A stretch of 64,000 bases of DNA from Chlorokybus atmophyticus (GCA_009103225.1 RHPI01000671.1:303483-367482); one strand, 5' to 3'; numbered from the stretch's first letter, positions 36,238 to 55,100 are shown. Made by a program: numbers and translations. The notes: generated by a model not told the origin, from the letters alone.

Positions 36238-39200
36238 TCAATCAAGGCATGCCTCCTCTGCTCCTGCATCGTCATTCAAAGCTTTACGCTTGCCGGAGCG
36301 TTGCGCGCGCAGCTGATCACAAAGCTGTGTGATCGTCATTGCTTTTCCTCGACGGTGTTGTGCGGGGTCATTTCTGTGAGCATCAAGTCGCATTGCTGCA
36401 TTCTCTTCAGATACGCCAAAGTCTTTGGCCGTCCTCATTATATGCTGATAGATGATGTTGCGCTTGTCGAAAAGCTTCGCCATGGCGCGGTCTCCTTGCC
36501 GCCAGGCTGTCTTATGCAATCGCATAAGCTTTCTGACCGCTGGTCCACCATCCAAGCCGGATGTGTATTCGGTCCAGATGTCCACTACAGTCGACAACTC
36601 CTTCTGCAATTGACATTTTGGCGGAATGCCGCGTGCGTTCGACTTAGATTGAGGGAGTGGTTGCGATATCAATGCACAACGTGTATCTCTGGCAGGTGCT
36701 GCGGAGCGTACGTTATTGCCTGCTGAGCTGTCCGCTCCGAAGTGCACTCCCTGTTGTGCAAATCCTTCACGCATGAAGCGCTCCATGCGAGTGAGTCTCA
36801 CATCCACAGACGCCTCGAAAGCAATCAGCATCTGCTGCTGCGCTGTCACGTGGTCCATCACCATCTGCAGTAGCCGCTCTTGCTGTCGCATGATGGCGGC
36901 AATCTGCACAATGGTTAATATTAACATGTATTTAAATATACTGGTTGTATATTGAAATGAGTTTGACACATTACATTACATGCTCAAAATAACATACTCG
37001 ATCAGGCAGTGTGTCGTACTGTGGGTTTGGCGCAGCCATTGACTGATCGTGAGCAACACATACTTGTGCGGCCCAAGCCTCAAACTCTGGAGTCTGGAAC
37101 ATAGGGTGTGCACATACGCTCAGAGCGGCGAATCCGCACTGCTGCACATCGCCCCGCGTAAACGTTATGTCACGGCGCATCACAGCTACATCCTGAGTGA
37201 TCAATACAACAAGTTATGCATTGTTCACATATGGGCAATGAAAATTTGCATTACCCCATAACGTTAAGCACGTTTCTGACCTGAGCAATGACGTCACGCA
37301 TGTAATCGAGGAACTCGCAGTGCTTGTAAGCGGCATAATCGGTCTGACCGGACGCTCGCTCTCTCTGGCAATACACGCTTGTTATTAAATAATTGAATAA
37401 ATAATAATACAACATACACAAACAAACACATCATGTCTGCTCATACCGCGCGTATCGCCTCCATAGCCTCATTAAGCCATGGGAAAATCTCATGCCGTAG
37501 TGTATGCGGTAGTAAAAATCGAGAGCGCGCCAAAAAGTATTTCGATGACAGTTGCTCACCACCGTGCCCGGCTATTACAGCGCAAGTAGCCACGTCCAAC
37601 TTGATGACGTACGACAATGAAAAGTGCTCATTGTTCCATCTTCCATTCTGCTTAATCCCTTGCTCTGTAGCGCTGCATAGCATAAGTATATAAGTTTACG
37701 TGCTCGCAGCCATTCATCATTGAAGCAACAACACATGTAAGACTTACCCTGCATTCATAGCTTGCTGCGATGACTCCTTTCGCGAAGCATGTACCTTCTG
37801 CCTCCCGCGCACAATATCGCACTCTTTAAACGCCTCACAAGCGTTAACGTACTGCTGCTTGTATGACAGGTGCTTGCTGGGGTCTTCTCCTGGAAACAGT
37901 GGTTCTGCATACCTGTTGAAATGATCACAAATGTGTTGACTTAATCATATACGTTGCTTCTATAACTCAGTCATATACGTTGCATTTATCGTGAGTTATA
38001 GCTATAACACGAGCAGCATTGACAGACTTTACACACTAACCAAGCTGCTCGTGTTGAGAAGTCTGGCGGTGGGCGCTCCTGCAAGTGATACTTATGGAAG
38101 AGGTGCATCGCCATTGCGTTCTGCCAGCACGCTACTGGGTTCCAATGCCCGAGCCCGCCAAAGTATTCAACTCCACCATTCTGTTGAACAAACATATTTG
38201 TGGTTAACTTATGTGGTATCGCATGCATTGTGCATTAAAATCTTATTAAATCAAGCCGTGCGCATGCAACATATATACCTTGTTCATTTTGCCGTTTCGA
38301 GACACAAAGCACAGGATGACGCCTTGATCCGGGCCTAAAAAGGTCTTGTCGGGCTTGTAGATGAAAAGATCGCAGATCTCTACAGCGCGAGAAACATCTC
38401 CACGCGTGAGACACACGTGCCGTAAACACAAATCAAGCCTAGAGTGCATACACAAAATGTTAGACAATAAACATAATGCGAACACAAGCATCTAACTACT
38501 GTACATACCGTGCTCTCAGTGCTGCTGCCTGTTTTGCTGCGTTCCCTGATCGCAGCGCCTTTTGCAACCAATACTCGCTCATCCGTTGATAATCATCTGC
38601 AGTGTACGACTCCGCACCCGTGCCGGCCAACCGATCGCGAAACTCACTGTAATAACAATCAAACTATAATGCATAAGGTAACTAAATAAGCAGTTGTGCA
38701 ATGAAACATACTTAGACTGCAATATGTGTAATACACACACATGCTCGAAGTGTAGTACATGCATGCAGTGCTTACGCTTTTGCTTTGCTGGAGATGTTTC
38801 GTTTGGCTACATTCAAGATAAGCTGTACTGCTTGCTTCTTTCGCAAGTCTTCAGGAAAACAGTCATCTACAACACTTTGATCTTTCAAAGCATCTTGCAA
38901 GCCCTTCACATAATTCTCCAAAGTGCTCCAAGACTGGTCTTGTTTGGAGATTAGAAACTCTAACGCGCGATCAATGGTTACGCGCGTTAGTAGGCCATGC
39001 TCTGTGCACCAACCCTGCAAACATGTACATGCACACTTCAGTCAGCATGCCATCATGTCGTCACACATTATGTTGATGCTCCAAGACACTTAGGCCTCAT
39101 ACCTCATAAGCCTTCACAGCGCGTGTATAGGCAGCTCTTGTGGACGATGGTCGAGCTGCTTGCTTGGCCGATAAGAGATCCGACACTGTTCCTCTGCGTA

Positions 39201-39246
39201 ACGGCGCATGCTGCATATTATCATCATTAAAGTCTTCGTTGTCCAT
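36238..39246 (-). CDS. Crypton-type tyrosine recombinase with C-terminal GCR1-like domain, intron-bearing
   Basis: DNA recombinase of the Crypton/Ndc10-like tyrosine-recombinase group, about 718 residues. Ten exons (minus strand) join in frame, all GT-AG: 39246-39103, 39014-38776, 38646-38509, 38438-38279, 38180-38041, 37912-37748, 37672-37447, 37364-37281, 37192-36998 and 36903-36238. The N-terminal SAM-like core domain is visible (STRAAYTRAVKAYEGWCTEHG, SWSTLENYVKGL). The catalytic set is present: Arg186 in CLTRGDVSRA, His315/Arg318 in VHASRKE, Trp341 in NGRWNNEH, and candidate nucleophile Tyr350 in SLSYVIKLD. HEIFPWLNE follows, typical of this family. The last about 120 residues (ELSTVVDIWTEYTSGL, AWRQGDRAM) match the GCR1_C DNA-binding domain that fungal Cryptons carry. 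No inactivating change seen. It could be an active element or a domesticated host gene. Confidence 0.88.
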
Positions 39247-39298
39247 TGTGGCTTGACGGGCGTTCCTGCCCACACCTCATTGAGTTGCCATAGCAAGA

Positions 39299-39675
39299 CA
39301 CAACAACAGCAACAACACAACCACCAGCCCTTGTGCTGGTCGTTGTTGTTGTTGCCACAGCAAGACACAACAACAACCACAACAACCACAACAGCAACAA
39401 CAACGACCAGCACAAGGGCTGGTCGTTGTTGTTGCCACAGCAAGACACACCAACAACAATAACAACCGCAACAAGTGCTGGTTGTTGTTGTTGCGGCTAC
39501 AGCAAGACACAACGACAACAACAACAACAGCAACAACAACCACCAGCACTTGTGCTGGTCGTTGTTGTTGTTGTTGTTGTTGTGTCTTACTGTGGCACTT
39601 GTGCTGGTCGTTGTTGTTGTTGCCACAGCAAGACACAACAACAACAACAAGCACTTGCTGTTGCCACAGCAAGTC

Positions 39676-39718
<43 letters not shown>

Positions 39719-39925
39719 GCACGGACGCTTGTTGTTGTTGCCACCGCAAGACACAACAACAACAACAAGCGCTAAGTGTTGCAACATCAAGACACAACAA
39801 CAACAACAACAACAACCAGCAGCACAAGTGCTGGTTGTTGTTGTTGTTGCCACAGCAAGACACAACAACAAGAGCTTGTGCTTGTTGTTGTGGTTGTGGC
39901 AACACTTAGCAAGCAACAGCAACAA
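39299..39925. repeat. Hairpin-forming CAA/TTG minisatellite array
   Basis: Alternating (CAA)n and (TTG)n blocks joined by two constant linkers: a near-palindrome of the form ACCAGCAC-GTGCTGGT, and GCCACAGCAAGACA. Each CAA block can pair with the neighbouring TTG block, so the array is a chain of potential hairpins. It starts about 50 bp upstream of the recombinase ATG. Long leucine/valine/cysteine or glutamine/threonine frames across it are repeat artefacts. Confidence 0.9.
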
Positions 39926-41679
39926 CATGGACGACATATGCTTACAGGGTTGATGTCGCTGTGTGATGTCGCTGTGAATCCTTGCTTTGCTGCCGTGAGC
40001 TACACCCGCTCCTGACATGCCGCACCTGCATGTACGCGTGTAAGCGCGCATATTGCAAAGACAGAGTGATAGAGCATGTGCATGGTCATGCGTGCGTGTA
40101 TGTATGGCCAAGTGTGTGCTTTGTGTGCGTTGGTGCAACGATTTGCCCTCCCCACCCCCTTACGCACAGGAACCACCGCCCTACGCACACATCCTTACGC
40201 ACAGCAGCCTGTTGTGCGTAAGTATGGCTCCACCGCAGCTTGGTGCTTTAAGCCGTGCACTGCAAGCGCAGGCAGCGCCTGCACCCTTAACTTATCTAAT
40301 CCATGAGAGCATTACAACCCCTTTTCCCACTCCTTCAAGCTACTTTTAGCGCCGCCGCCGCCGCCGCCGCCAACGTCAACGCCAACCTGACGCTCACTGG
40401 CTCACTGTTAAGCGTTAATCTCGTAACGCTTAGGCTGGGGGGAGAGGAAAACTTAACCTAATCACTACTTGGTTATGTACATATAACGTACCTAACCTAA
40501 ATGACTGGCGGAGACATAATTGTCTACACACATAGCCGGCACACTGTCTACGTAGACAATTATCAATACATATACGCGTTCGGTATCATACGGCGGGATG
40601 CGCGGCCCGCCTGCCTCTCATTGGCTAGACGGCGACTACGAAAATTTGGCCGTTGGATTTAGTTTTCAAAAAACTTGACCGTCCGTAGCACATCCCCACT
40701 TCATGCAACTGCTCAACAAGTATGCGAATATCAATGAGCACAACAACAAGGTGCACATATGCCGGCATGTTGTTTCATGTAGTCCACATACCTATTAAGG
40801 TAGTAGATTAAGTAATAGCAATATGACCATGTTATGTATAGCGGTTTGCAGTGCCTAACATTGAGGTTACAATCAGCAATATAACGCTAACCTTAAACAC
40901 CTTAACGTTAAGATTCAGTTAAACAGAAAGCCTAGCGCCGTTAGACCACCATTCGGTTGTATAATCTACAGAGCAAATGGTGTATAGACGTTGACAAGGG
41001 CCGTTGCCACGAAAAAGCACAAAAATGCCAATCATTGCAAAAATGCTCAAAAATAACTTAAAGGCATTCCGGCGGCAACTCCATTCCTAACGGTGAATCC
41101 AAGTACGAGCTTTTTTGCGCTAACTTGGCGACAGCTATCGGTTAAGATGCGCGCTTTGGTGGTACGAGGTCGGGGCGAGCCCCATAACCCCAACATTTGC
41201 CGCCATCAGCAACCAGCACTGTAATGAATTGACGTACTGCTACTGAACTAATTGATTGTATCTGTCGTTGATGTTCCATTAAATATGGTCTTCAGCCGAT
41301 ATGCGCTGGTTGCCACTTTGTTATCTGTATTGATTATGCATGCTTTCGCAAGCGTTGCCTTCATACTTGCGATCCATACCAAGAAATGTGTATAAAGTTG
41401 CATACTTGGCATACAAGGAATGCGCCTCCGGTAATAAATTAGCGGTGATGCTCATTGCAAGCTAGCGTCGGTCCTATTAACCATGGTAAACGGTCTACGG
41501 CCGCGGTCTCTAATTGGCGTCAGTGCTGGCATCGTCGGATACAAACAATGTAGATCGTGGCCGTTTAACAGACATCCCTATTTAATTACTCTAACATATA
41601 GTACATAAAAATGAGCACAGCCACGTGCATTTGACGCCACATGGCAAAACTAATCTAATCTAGATTTACGCCATAACCA
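39926..41679. other. Intergenic, no gene
   Basis: Contains a (GCC)7 run at 40350-40371 and a 12-bp inverted repeat (40516-40527 with 40552-40563, ATAATTGTCTAC type) that resembles a short palindrome or transposon end. No coding sequence recognised. Confidence 0.5.
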
Positions 41680-41907
41680 TAAATCACGTGCACGTGCCCC
41701 TCGCAGTGGAATTTCCATCACATCACATTTGGCTGCTCATAATGAATAGCAAAACGTAGCAACCGCTATGCCGCTTCGCTCGAATACACCGCGTAAAAGT
41801 AAATCACGTGCTCCCCCTCGCAGTGGATTTGCAATCACATCACATTTAACAGCTCATAATGACTAGCAAATTGTAGCAACCGCTATGCTGCTTCGCTCGA
41901 AGACACA
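41680..41907. repeat. Imperfect direct repeat, period 120 bp, at the broken end of the Helitron
   Basis: Copies start at 41680 and 41800 (TAAATCACGTG) and end in GCTTCGCTCGAATACAC / GCTTCGCTCGAAGACAC. The second copy overlaps the last Helitron codons (VSSSEAA), so the duplication includes element sequence. Confidence 0.85.
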
Positions 41908-44050
41908 TACCGTCCGTCAATGTACATATGAACCTCGTCCACCCATAGTGCACCGGCTTCGCTGCCATCGACGGATTGCAACTTGTAGGTTGCCCTATCG
42001 TGACCCTCGTATGCATATTTATCTATGTACATTACAGCCGTCACGTTGGTGCAAATCTCCACATTAATGTGTGCGTTGTACCTCAATTACGTCTATGGGG
42101 AGTAAGGTACAACCCAACAGTTATCGAGATCAACCGTCACCATATTGCCCGTCATTGGGTCTTTCACCGTCTTTTGACAACTGTACGGTTGTCCTTACGA
42201 CATCTGTACGCGGGGTAGCTTGGCTGCGACACGTCGGTCAAATCCAAAAATTGCTTGGGGAAATCTTTGCTGCATATCGGCTTGCAATCAGGTTCTTTTT
42301 CCATGCAGGGTGATTCCTTGTTCATCGCCCCACATGGTACGTGTATCATGCAGCTGGTTACGATGTCGTACAGCTCGCGCGCGTTTGTGTGATCAGGGAT
42401 TTCAGCACATACATTCTAATGAATCTCCTTAGTGGTACAGGGTACGTCATCGAGATGTAACAGTATTGAAATATGCGCGTGCGGTAGCCCCTGTCACAAA
42501 AAACATAGGTTGAGACGTCGTGTGCATTTACATTTGCACAAACACGTGATAGCTGTATTGTGCTTAAGTGTACATTTACATCCCTATTGTTAACTACCAT
42601 TGTGGATTTGCCTTTTGGCCATTCAATGACACATCAAAACACCTCGCCATGTTGTGTGTCTCGCAGCAGTTGTTTGAGCTAAGTAAGTTAAATACGCGAC
42701 TGACGATGTTCAGATGATGGTTGGGTTGTTCACTGGGGCGCAGCTCTCGTGATTTCTTCCCATTCTCCATTACATGTGAAAGTCACAAGTATATATCGAG
42801 AACGCCGAGCTTGCGTATGATTGCCATCGAATTATAATATAACATAATACAGCTGCACCATTGCTCTTGGCGTGCCTTATGATGACGATGGTAGGATTAT
42901 CTTGCCCCACATCACGCCCTTGTACATTCTCGTCGTTGGCCACAGTATCCGCCAACCCTGCAACACATGTACATAGTCCAACACGGGTGCCTTGTATAGC
43001 GCTTGCTGTATGGTGATGATTGTACTTAAGTAGTAGGATTATGCACATACGGTAGTATGATGTAATGTCATTATGCGTGGCATGCATACCTCGATAGCAA
43101 TCAGCTCGTACTTCTTTTTTATGGGGCCGAATGCAAAGCAGGAGTTTGTCGTCTATTTTGCACCAATTGGGTAACAGCCACTCCTCGTACAGGCGCTGGC
43201 CGCGTGAACATTGCACTCGTGTATTGTCGATCTCGACCTCGCATCCAGTAAGCAGCATACTCTCTGGCAGTCCTTGTGCGCGTGCTTCCTTATGGCGCAA
43301 TCGTTGGCTCTTCCGGATCCTCCATTTCGTCAACATGTTATTTGTTGTCATCGGCGTCCGCCCACGCATTGCTTGCTGCTTTAGGTTTTATTTTTGGGGA
43401 ATGCCCCAATACCAACCCTCCTCGCCTTGAAGGTGCAGCAACACAAATTGCATTGGATCATTGGCCGCATACAAGGAGTCAATCTTCTGCACAGCGCCAT
43501 CGTGGCGCTGTGCAGAAGATTGATGAGTAAGGTGACCCTACTCATGATAACGTGTCGTAAATCCACATGCTGCTTGCTAAGGCACATGTATACGCGTGTC
43601 ATTGCCAAGTGGCTCTTGCATCATCATGTAATACAGCTTACCCAATAGCGGATGACAATATCGCAACAGTTGCACTCTTCGACGTTGTCTCCTATGAAAA
43701 GGTATAGATGCGGCCAGTTCTTTAGCTGCATGGGTGCATTGTAACGCCGCTTATCGAGTGTACCATCCAGATGTGATACACCAGAGCCCAATTTTCAGCT
43801 TCCTAGTCTCTCACTTCTTCGTGAGATGTCCGAACATTGCGCACGTATTTGTTTTGCGACAGCAGCATCTCATGCAGCTCATTTAACAGCGCGGAGTAAG
43901 ATACATTCGGTCAATGCCGATATAAATTGGGCCTCTGCTTCTTTGCCGCATTTGGATCAATAATGTAGAGCTGGGCTGATATCGGGTCATGCCCTATTTT
44001 GGACACCAATGGACTGACCCGATGATCGCTATTACCGTGCAAGCTCATCA
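41883..44050 (-). pseudogene. Decayed Helitron Rep region (helicase part missing)
   Basis: Minus-strand fragments in element order, in several frames: LNELHEMLLSQNKYVRN (about 43880-43800), LYIIDPNAAKKQRP (about 43970), NDPMQFVLLHLQGEEGW, RLYEEWLLPNWCKIDDKLLL and EVRADCYRG (43200-43090), ILPSSS-GTPRAM, MAIIRKLGVLDIYL, TFTCNGEWEEITR, NIVSRVFNL, GLPHAHI (the HUH motif, near 42480), MIHVPCGAMN, CSKDFPKQF, YNAHINVEICTNV, YIDKYAYEGHDRA and RYVSSSEAA. These are the successive conserved blocks of the Helitron replication initiator. Stops and frameshifts interrupt it repeatedly. No Pif1-type helicase follows to the left, so the copy is truncated and dead. Basic N-terminal-like sequence may extend it to about 44900. 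Confidence 0.88.
43479..43523. repeat. Perfect 21-bp inverted repeat with 3-nt loop inside the Helitron
   Basis: Arms 43479-43499 and 43503-43523, loop TCG. The right-hand sequence belongs to the Helitron reading frame (VQKIDSLYAAND context), so the other arm looks like a locally inverted copy. Confidence 0.95.
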
Positions 44051-50647
<6,597 letters not shown>

Positions 50648-52184
50648 TCAGCTAGGGTAGTCAGCATTGATACCGAAGATGCGTACCTGCCCATTAGCAA
50701 GTTGCTAAGCAAACTGATGGGTGCATCAGCACCAGAAGCAGGTGCTTGCATCCTAAAACTGCACGCTAAGATGTGAGAGAATTGCATGACGATTGCACCT
50801 GCTCAATACATAACATACCTTGTGCATGTTAGGGAACTTAGCAATCAGCAGAACCATCACGGCAATTAGGTTTAAACTGAGCAGCTGACTTGAGTAACCA
50901 GTTGTGTGGGAAGCGAGCAGGAACCTGCCAAGGAAGACGTAGCATCAACTGCTAATCAACGCACACCACCACTCAAGGCTCACGCTGACACGCAGATCAG
51001 TACAACATGCAGCCCTGTCCTCAGATCATGCACGCTGTGCACACAAATCATATGCTACAGGTGCACTCGTCAACAGACATAGCACAGCCTACACGCAATG
51101 CATGAATCCCCTCAGCAGCATGTATGACCAATGCGTTTCAAACACACAGTCCACACGGAATGAAACTTACGTCAAGACGGGCATTACAGTAAAGAACTTG
51201 CGGTTGCGGGTGAATTGTACGCCACTGTCAACCTGCTCCCACCAGGTCTCCTTGTCATGTGCTCCCTGATCCTCTCTGAATGGTGAGCCTTTTTTCCAAT
51301 GGAAGAAGTAGTAGGTGATCTGCAGGAAAGCACAGGCCAACCACATCATTGCGGAACAAGCCGCCAAGACAAAAGCTGCGTGTAATGCACAAGCATATCG
51401 TAGTCAAAACGTCTTGCAGAATTCACGAATACCCTTGTGGAACAACCCAAGTGTAGTATGCAAAGCGCTCTACAGCAATGGGTAGCAAGAAGCTGTGCGT
51501 TGTTTGCTGCTGGTATGGTTTGACAACCAAGAAAATTTGCTTCTGCTTTGTCAAACCAGAAGCAGTACGCACAGCGCTTGAAATACAACAGGCAGGAAGT
51601 TGAGTATGACATAGCATGCCATGGACGGCACAACTAGTAGGCTTGCACATTCGTCTGGGCGTGTAACGTGCCAGTCGCCAATGAAAACTGCATAACAACG
51701 GTATGCGTCCTACTGTCGTAACACTGATAGTTGCCTCTGAAGACAACATGCGCTTGCTCTATCAGGACTGAAGGAGCCAAAGAGTATCGACCCGCCACCC
51801 ACAAAGAGACACAGTAGCATTAATAAAAGCTCATCAACGCCGGGCACGTTTGGCATGAAGCAGTGCGTCATCTTCACAGCCACGGGTCGGGAGACAACTT
51901 ACCGCAAAATGCACAAGATGAACAGCTGTCCAAGCGTGCCCAGCGGAGAAGCCAACAGCTGAGAAGCAAAGAAATAGCAGCAGAAGAATCAAGACGTAGC
52001 TGGTCCATACACCGGGGTAGTCAATCCAGCTGGTATTCAGGTTCATATCCGCGCTGGGCTGGTAGACAGCCGTCAGACCATGCGAGTGATGTCTGTGCAG
52101 CAGCTTGCCGGTCTGCGGAGGCGACGATGGCGACGGCGCCGCAGACGCCGTCGCCATCGTCTCCACCTGCCCTCTCACCGCCAT
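50648..52184 (-). CDS. ORMDL: ORMDL/Orm family ER membrane protein
   Basis: Negative regulator of serine palmitoyltransferase, the first step of sphingolipid synthesis, in the ER membrane. Four exons (minus strand): 52184-51903, 51319-51171, 50924-50819 and 50686-50648 (TGA), all GT-AG, giving 191 residues. The family is clear throughout: SWIDYPGVWTSYVLILLLL, HAWTAVHLVHFA, ITYYFFHWKKGSPF, WWEQVDSGVQFTRNRKFF, LIAKFPNMHK and the invariant end VRIFGINAD. Hydrophobic segments match the four-helix topology. Plant ORM proteins are about 157 residues; the extra length is an N-terminal extension of about 40 residues rich in Ala, Ser and Pro. A strong hairpin overlaps codons 8-21. Start uncertain, since a downstream in-frame Met also precedes the conserved region. 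Confidence 0.93.
52123..52161. repeat. Perfect 16-bp GC-rich inverted repeat near the ORMDL start
   Basis: Arms 52123-52138 and 52146-52161 with a 7-nt loop. It lies just inside the predicted ORMDL coding start, so a stable mRNA stem near the start codon would be expected if this start is used. Confidence 0.93.
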
Positions 52185-55100
52185 TGTCCAACCCCCTCCA
52201 CCTGCCCTCTCACGACTCGCCCAAAACCCTAATTAAGCTGCGCTCAAGCCCACTGTACTCCCACGCTTCCCCTGCGTCAAGCCTGCCGCACCCTCCTTCT
52301 GCTCCTCACCCTCCTTTACCGCAGCAAACAAGCCCTGACCACAACCCACCACCCACCAGTGCCAGCTGCTCCTCAACCTCCTCTTCGCCACCGTCACCGC
52401 CGCCCTCGCCAAGGATGTCGCCTATGTCCGTGAACGATAAGCTTAGCTCAGCGCATATGTTAGGCGTACACACGTGGAAGGCAGCGTCTGGGCGAAGGGA
52501 ATACCCCAAACACGGCTCCCAATACGCTGCTTACGTCACCAACCGCACAAACCGCCAAAACACGTCGTAACACAAGGGCAGTCAGATCTGGTTTAGAAAC
52601 ATCTAAGGTAGATACTTGGTTAGGTTTCTAACCGAAGTGCAAGTCGCACATGAGTCACCTGTACCATGACCTACTGAACACGAAAGTCAAGCGCTTTGCC
52701 AGAACCACTTCACACCCTTCGTCAGTACTTCGTGATGGTGGTTCATGAACTAAAACGGCAGGTTCGCAAACCAGTGCATCGTTAACTATTCACGTTACAT
52801 CTGACTGGCGGGAAAATCGAGGGAGCTGCGCGTGCCAGTCGTATCGCGGATCTCGGCGGGCAGCGTATCTGGTGGGGCGAGGAGCTTGATCCGACGGCCA
52901 GCAGGTTCTCAGCGGCCGGTCCGTCCCCTCTCATTTAAGGGTTCTCGACGCTTCAGTCCACGTCGGCACTGCGCAGACAAAAGATCACGCACGCAAGATA
53001 CCACGGTACAAACCAGTAAAAGTATCTTGCCTTGCGCAGGCCCGTCCCTGCTTGTGCGTTCTGTGCTTGGCGATCGGTAGAGCGCCTGCCAGGTGTGCTG
53101 GCTACAATTTGGCCGCAGTAAGCAGTCATGTCAGTGAGACACATCTAGGCCATCTCAACCTACTCTTACATTGTACATTTATCTCTTACATGTTGTCTCT
53201 TTTTCAAATCTCGTTAAACGGTAGTTAGAAGCCAACAAGACCAATTGAACCCTTATTGATGCGATCATTGTAATAAAAATCAACCATGTTTATGGTTTTT
53301 ACTATGAAGGCAATATATATGGACGAAATTAGCAAACATAGTGCACCGTTCCGAACGTCATGCATGTAATGTTTACCAGGCTCGGGAATGTAGCAAACAT
53401 AAAGGGTATTTTGTAGTGTTCAATTTTTGTTGTGAAACGCCATAACGGGGCAATACTCCAACTTTTAAACAAACGAATCATATTGTTAGGTATATATCAT
53501 CTTGCAAGATAATGCGCACTACATAGTATTATGCCACTATGTTATTGTGTGATTGAAACTTCGTTGAATACATGTGTGGCAATCAAAAGGGCTTGTCATG
53601 CACACTTGGTAAACCTCTTTTTATTATTATATATTTAAGTGCAAGCGGATACAAGCCACCCGTTATCACAACCTCGATGTGTACTTTGTGTAATGATAAT
53701 TTGCAAATGCTTTGCAAAGCCTACATGATTGCCAATGGGGTCAAATTCTAAAGTCAGCACACATAAAACTATACAAGAATGCAAATGCAAGTGCCATGTC
53801 ATGCCATGGCTAGTTTATGCAAACGAGGTGACACAAGATCATGATATTGTGCAATGCCTTGCACATTCACCAAATCCAGGTAGCTACTCAACTAGGGTGA
53901 AATGAACGCGCCCCCCACAACCACATCCATAGTTTTTATACACAACGCAATGACGGCTATGTGACGGGTGACTCAGATTCCATCCATTCATGACTAACGA
54001 GGTTTGGGCAGTAGTGGATGTTGATGTACAGATATAGTAGTTGAAGAAGTAAAAGGGTAGCCCAATGATGCGCCTATTGACCAAGTTGTGTTGTGTCACA
54101 CAACTTGTATGCCATGCGATTGCCATGCAATAATAGCATATGTTCAGCCCATGTCACAAACAGCATTGCAGCCGAACTACTTGTGCAACTTAACTTGGGT
54201 CTTAAGCGCTGACAGGTGTAAGGACGAAAGGGCCGGCAGCGGCATAACCACCGACATCATAGTAAAGCGCAGGGGCCCAAGCTGTCTAGGCGTCTGTCCG
54301 TTCACAAGTGCATGCCGAAGTCTGCCCAAGCCCGGCTTAACCTCTCCTCTCCTGCCCTGCGCTCTGCAGGTGGCAATGTTGCTGTCGTCTTGCCACTTCC
54401 CCTGCTTGTTGCTGCCTGAGGGTCTAGTGTGGTTATTGTGGTTTTTAAGATAGCTGTGTAAGCGGTCAGCTCTGTCTTGGCCCTCGCCTAAATCTAAGTC
54501 TTCTTTGCTTGCTGTGCGGCCTGCTTTGTGTGTTTGCTAGCACAATCATTCTAGCATTCTCTGAGCGTGCCTCGCGAAGCTCTGATGTAAGTTATATATG
54601 CCGTGTACATAAATCTCCTAAGCTATTCGAGATATGCAATGAATGCCTTGCACACATTAATTGTGTTTGGCTAGCTGGTAGCATGTACCTGCCAGCTATG
54701 CAATGTCACGTATGCGCGACGTGCATTGCACGCAGCCAATATCCCCGGCGTTCTTTTGTATACAAGGGGCAGAACCAGCCAATAGGGGTTAGGGGCCGCC
54801 CTTTACCTCTTTTGCTGTACTGGTTAATGTGAATGGTGTTTGATGGCGATCTACCTCTACGTAGGTGCCTGTTGTCAACAACCTAAAGTAATCAAGAGTA
54901 GTGAGCAACTCACGAGGTGCTGCCAGCAGTGCCACACAATGCTCTGACACACAGCAACGCCAACCTGTAGGTGGGAGGCAATTGTTATTCCATGCACTGA
55001 GTCACAACAACCGCAAGACACATGAATTGCGGCCTTCAGCACACAGAGTTGCACTGTTCAGCGGGCATGCAAGCAAGACATGCGGGCACAACACAAGCGC

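Noticed and set aside
39114-39953. Leucine/valine/cysteine-rich and Gln/Thr-rich long open frames on both strands
   Set aside because: They read through the CAA/TTG array. Only the sequence up to 39246 belongs to the recombinase.
51863-52570. Plus-strand proline/serine-rich open frame
   Set aside because: It overlaps the ORMDL first exon in antisense, is low complexity, and no splice partner or family was found.
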